From: Streptomyces collinus Tu 365
GTDB taxonomy: Bacteria; Actinomycetota; Actinomycetes; Streptomycetales; Streptomycetaceae
Assembly: GCF_000444875.1 (NCBI RefSeq)
Contig: NC_021985.1
Span: 3,481,535-3,545,534 of the forward strand
Length of the DNA stretch: 64,000 nucleotides
Direction: 5' to 3'
Shown here: piece after piece, positions 63,956 to 64,000 of the stretch
How positions within the stretch are numbered: position 1 is the first letter of the stretch
Layout: every line of letters starts with the position of its first letter
Translations under genes and position numbers: made by a program
Notes under the pieces: generated by a model
Seen by the model: the letters and a program-made list of their open reading frames with translations, nothing else
What the model was told of the DNA's origin: nothing
Databases searched by the model: none

Positions 63956-64000
63956 TGACGGCCGGAATGCGCAAAGACCCCCGGGACGCGTCCCACGCGT

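Overview
The window looks like chromosomal DNA of a Streptomyces species. Third codon positions are almost always G or C, and the genes present are typical of the genus: an SsgA-like sporulation protein, two GlcNAc PTS permeases behind DasR-type dre operators, a (p)enicillin-binding protein with a huge disordered N-terminus, RDD/DUF2510 proteins, DUF3618, DUF1707 and DUF445 families, and a PPE-free actinobacterial Mec-CysO-CysM cassette. The gene order (rdgB, bcp, groES-like, SMR, PBP, ABC genes, rph, nagF-nagE1-nagE2, mec-cysO-cysM, clpS, pncB-pncA, M6 protease, RDD, ssgG, FAD oxidase, hppD) recalls the conserved core of the genus; species is not assigned.

Layout. 1-5.6 kb: edge of a GlxA/AraC-type regulator, small membrane protein, secreted GDSL hydrolase, DUF445 protein and an MFS transporter. 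5.65-6.24 kb: degenerate non-coding repeats. 6.3-8.2 kb: rdgB, tRNA-Leu(TAG) and two coupled HNH endonuclease genes, the second of which runs into the tRNA. 8.3-10.2 kb: bcp, DUF3618, GroES-like protein and a guanidinium exporter behind a guanidine-III-like riboswitch. 10.2-17.5 kb: PBP and a three-gene ABC-2 exporter. 17.5-22.1 kb: lipoprotein, rph and the GlcNAc PTS locus. 22.1-26.3 kb: metallo-hydrolase, membrane-anchored PemK-like protein, lipoprotein, S53 protease. 26.6-31.4 kb: sulfur-carrier cysteine pathway with a tiny Cys-ending leader peptide, amino acid permease, DUF2017 and ClpS. 31.5-33.5 kb: NAD salvage (pncB, pncA). 34-46.7 kb: M6 protease, two RDD proteins, ssgG, FAD oxidase, TPR protein, beta-propeller-like protein, hppD with a divergent Lrp/AsnC regulator, Lon-like protease. 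46.8-47.3 kb: a second repeat array. 47.3-51.9 kb: IclR regulator, helicase, MFS transporter.

At 52.05 kb a tRNA-Cys(GCA) marks the left edge of a 2.4-kb decayed island. The 3' half of the tRNA plus its terminator recurs, degraded, at 54.5 kb. Between the copies lie an AT-richer orphan gene for a Gly-repeat, tail-fibre-like protein and a doubly frameshifted IS5-type transposase. Beyond it are an acetate-family transporter, a tandem SUKH-4 protein, a four-gene translationally coupled molybdenum hydroxylase operon and a GH20 hexosaminidase.

Functional links. The GH20 enzyme has a dre-like site and could release GlcNAc that NagF/NagE1/NagE2 import under the same regulator, DasR. Two RNA-level switches stand out: the guanidine-III riboswitch on the SMR gene and an apparently leaderless Cys-ending leader ORF ahead of cysO-cysM. 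No complete new multi-gene system (for example a defence island) was proven. The best candidates for novelty are the HNH pair fused to tRNA-Leu, the tRNA-Cys mini-island, and a molybdenum hydroxylase that lacks the usual active-site glutamate and carries a 330-residue extension on its iron-sulfur subunit.
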